Program-made: the position numbers and the translations under genes
Shown here: piece after piece, positions 31,747-33,140 of the stretch
Numbering within the stretch: the first letter of the stretch is position 1
Layout of the letters: each line of letters starts with the position of its first letter
Notes under the pieces: generated by a model
Told to the model about the DNA's origin: nothing
Databases searched by the model: none
Seen by the model: only the letters and a program-made list of their open reading frames with translations
Origin: a virus
Direction: 5' to 3' (one strand)
DNA: 33,140 bases
IMG/VR virus record: IMGVR_UViG_3300042400_001063
Coordinates: 1 to 33,140 of that record

Positions 31747-32079
31747 TTGGCTACAACAGTATACAATGTAGAAGAAATTGAACTACAAAATGGTTCAAAG
31801 GTTAAGCTTAAGCCATTAAGCATTAAGGCGCTACGCTTATTCATGGCAGAAATTCAAAAGACACAGTCAGCAGAAAATGAAGACGAAACATTAACAATTC
31901 TAATTAACGCATGCGGAATTGCAATACAGTCACAGTTGCCAGACTTGGTAGCAGATAAAGATGCATTAGAAGATGCTTTAGACATGCCAACAATTAACCG
32001 CATTCTTGATGTTTGCGGAGGAATTAAACTTGACGACCCAAACCTTCTAGCGGCAGCGGTTCTGGCTGGCCAGAACTAG
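31747..32079 (+). CDS. Tail assembly chaperone, short form (gpG-like)
   Basis: 110 residues from TTG 31747 (AGGAGG, spacer 5). The alpha-helical sequence (ALRLFMAEIQKTQ, ALDMPTINRILDVC) and position between tube and tape measure genes fit the G-type chaperone that coats the tape measure protein. It stops at TAG 32077-32079. A slippery site 34 bases before the stop lets a fraction of ribosomes continue in the -1 frame to a gpG-T fusion. Confidence 0.85.
   Translation: MATTVYNVEEIELQNGSKVKLKPLSIKALRLFMAEIQKTQSAENEDETLTILINACGIAIQSQLPDLVADKDALEDALDMPTINRILDVCGGIKLDDPNLLAAAVLAGQN
32037..32076 (+). promoter_or_regulatory. Programmed -1 frameshift site with downstream hairpin
   Basis: C-CCA-AAC (32037-32043) is a canonical X-XXY-YYZ heptamer in the zero frame. 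Shifting back by one enters the frame of the next gene, giving PSSSGSGSGWPELDLAALLG as the joining peptide. A perfect 7-bp stem GTTCTGG (32059-32065) / CCAGAAC (32070-32076), loop CTGG, follows 15 bases on and may stimulate the shift. An outer TCTAG/CTAGA pairing (32046-32050/32076-32080) is possible. Confidence 0.85.
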
Positions 32080-32405
32080 ATTTAGCCGCTTTGCTTGGGG
32101 AAGTTTTTCTTTTAGGTAATTGGAAAAATTACGAAGAACTAGAAGAAAGCCTTTCAATGCCAGAGTTAATTCAAACGTTTAAGTCTATGCAAAAAACAGA
32201 AGAAGAAAAAAGAAAATTTTTAGCTTCTTTACAGGGTGTAGATCTAGGCACAGAAGAAAAAAAAGAAGGTCCTACCTTCGAAGATATACAAAGAAGGGCT
32301 CTAGGAATAAACGCATCAGCAGACGATGTTGTTTCTTTACAAGGCCCACTTGCAGCACAGCAAGGATTTGGTATTGGAGCTGGTTTAGGATACTCAAAGG
32401 AGTAG
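32043..32405 (+). CDS. Tail assembly chaperone, -1 frame extension (gpT-like part of gpG-T)
   Basis: This is translated as an extension of the gene before it: 99 residues of the G part plus 120 from here, 219 in all. The Ser/Gly joint is followed by LDLAALLGEVFLLGNWKNYE and a charged helical tail (KTEEEKRKFLASL), ending in a Gly-rich FGIGAGLGYSKE. The T part of such fusions binds the tube protein while the G part binds the tape measure. A free start inside (TTG 32091) has no ribosome site, supporting frameshift expression. The stop is at 32403-32405. Confidence 0.85.
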   Translation, partial: PSSGSGSGWPELDLAALLGEVFLLGNWKNYEELEESLSMPELIQTFKSMQKTEEEKRKFLASLQGVDLGTEEKKEGPTFEDIQRRALGINASADDVVSLQGPLAAQQGFGIGAGLGYSKE

Positions 32406-32415
32406 AATATAGTTA

Positions 32416-33140
32416 ATGGCTGAAGAACAAATAGTAACCAATATAGTTGCTAAATCTGATTTTTCAAATCTTATTACAGATCTTAATAAGGTATCTTCAG
32501 CATTAACTGGCCTACAAGAAAAGCTTCAAACTACTAACAAAACATTAGCAGCACAAGTTGCTGTAATGAATAGATCATTTGCTGAAACAATGAGAAGCAC
32601 TGGTCAATTCTCTACCCATTTTGTAAGCTTAACTTCTGATGTTGATAAATTTGGAAATCAGCTAGACAGAGGTCAATTAAAACTTGGAAAATTTTTCCAA
32701 ACATACAGCCAACATGTTAAAACAAATGGCGGACTAATAAGAGATTTAGCAAAACAGCAAGTACAATTACAAAACTCTATACTACAGCCTTTAGGAAGAA
32801 ATGCCGAAGGATTAATGCAATACAATGTGCATATCCCAAGAGGTCTTGATCTAGTAAAGAATAAAACTGCTATTGCAAAGCAAGAATTAATGATCATGAA
32901 TAAGGTCATTCAAGAGGGTGCAAATCAATTAATTAACTGGGGTAAAAACACACAGTGGGCGGGTCGTCAGTTAACAGTAGGATTAACAGTTCCACTGGCA
33001 GCATTTGGTAAAGCTGCAGCTGATGCATTTAAAGAAGCAGATCAACAATTAGTTAGATTAACAAAGGTTTACGGCGGACTGTCTGCCGTTTCAACACAAG
33101 AGCTTGGTAAAGTACGAAAAGATGTAAGCGACACCGCAGC
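32416..33140 (+). CDS. Tape measure protein, N-terminal part, cut by the window edge
   Basis: 241 codons are visible from ATG 32416; the frame runs off the right end. The first ~120 residues are helical with long heptad stretches (LITDLNKVSSALTGLQEKL). NWGKNTQWAGRQLTVGLTVP then LAAFGKAAADAFKEADQQLV is the hydrophobic 'RQLT.GLTVPL' start found in many siphophage tape measures. It sets tail length and helps DNA exit. AAAGGAG lies 13 bases upstream, a long spacer. Confidence 0.9.
   Translation, partial: MAEEQIVTNIVAKSDFSNLITDLNKVSSALTGLQEKLQTTNKTLAAQVAVMNRSFAETMRSTGQFSTHFVSLTSDVDKFGNQLDRGQLKLGKFFQTYSQHVKTNGGLIRDLAKQQVQLQNSILQPLGRNAEGLMQYNVHIPRGLDLVKNKTAIAKQELMIMNKVIQEGANQLINWGKNTQWAGRQLTVGLTVPLAAFGKAAADAFKEADQQLVRLTKVYGGLSAVSTQELGKVRKDVSDTA

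Overview
The window is a contiguous piece of a tailed-phage genome (Caudoviricetes), or a prophage or metagenomic contig of one. It is AT-rich by eye. It carries portal, prohead protease/scaffold, HK97-fold major capsid, head-tail connector, tail tube, frameshifted tail-assembly chaperone and the start of a tape measure protein, in normal morphogenetic order. A single tube gene with no sheath gene argues for a siphovirus. Four things suggest an aquatic actinobacterial host: the holin type, the tail-protein N-termini of the 'HSQQHANLNDA' kind, the very frequent extended -10 promoters, and two apparently leaderless genes. The host is an inference and is not proven here.

Layout. 1-2084, minus strand: a tightly overlapping operon (lysozyme-like transglycosylase, zinc-ribbon mini-protein, small unknown, sulfotransferase, unknown running off the edge) behind a promoter in a divergent intergenic region. 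2164-5406, plus strand: a GT-B glycosyltransferase, a B12-dependent class II ribonucleotide reductase and a holin. 5485-14697: eight tail-fibre/baseplate-type proteins sharing modules (collagen-like turn, 'YYNT...GTxW' module, Mtd-like N-terminus, Ala-rich coiled repeats, FnIII). The last of them has a PFGFT repeat followed by a Hint/intein-like domain.

14710-21432: ten translationally coupled genes. They are an unknown, a 2OG-oxygenase-like protein without its metal ligands, two or three related proteins of unknown function, an intact 2OG-Fe(II) oxygenase, a GT-A glycosyltransferase, two prolyl-hydroxylase-like oxygenases and a short-chain dehydrogenase. 21457-23187: a LamG-type tail protein. 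23251-33140: the head and tail assembly genes.

How it fits together. The right third builds the virion. The left and middle supply lysis, dNTPs and a large adsorption apparatus. Embedded among the adsorption genes is an enzyme set (hydroxylation, glycosyl transfer, oxidation/reduction, sulfation) that could decorate virion proteins, host glycans or nucleotides. Its tight coupling and its position between fibre genes make virion-surface modification the most attractive hypothesis. No terminase gene lies next to the portal here; the fibre and modification block occupies that position.

No gene-free stretch exceeds 300 bases. I saw no tRNA, rRNA, CRISPR array, insertion sequence or integrase.
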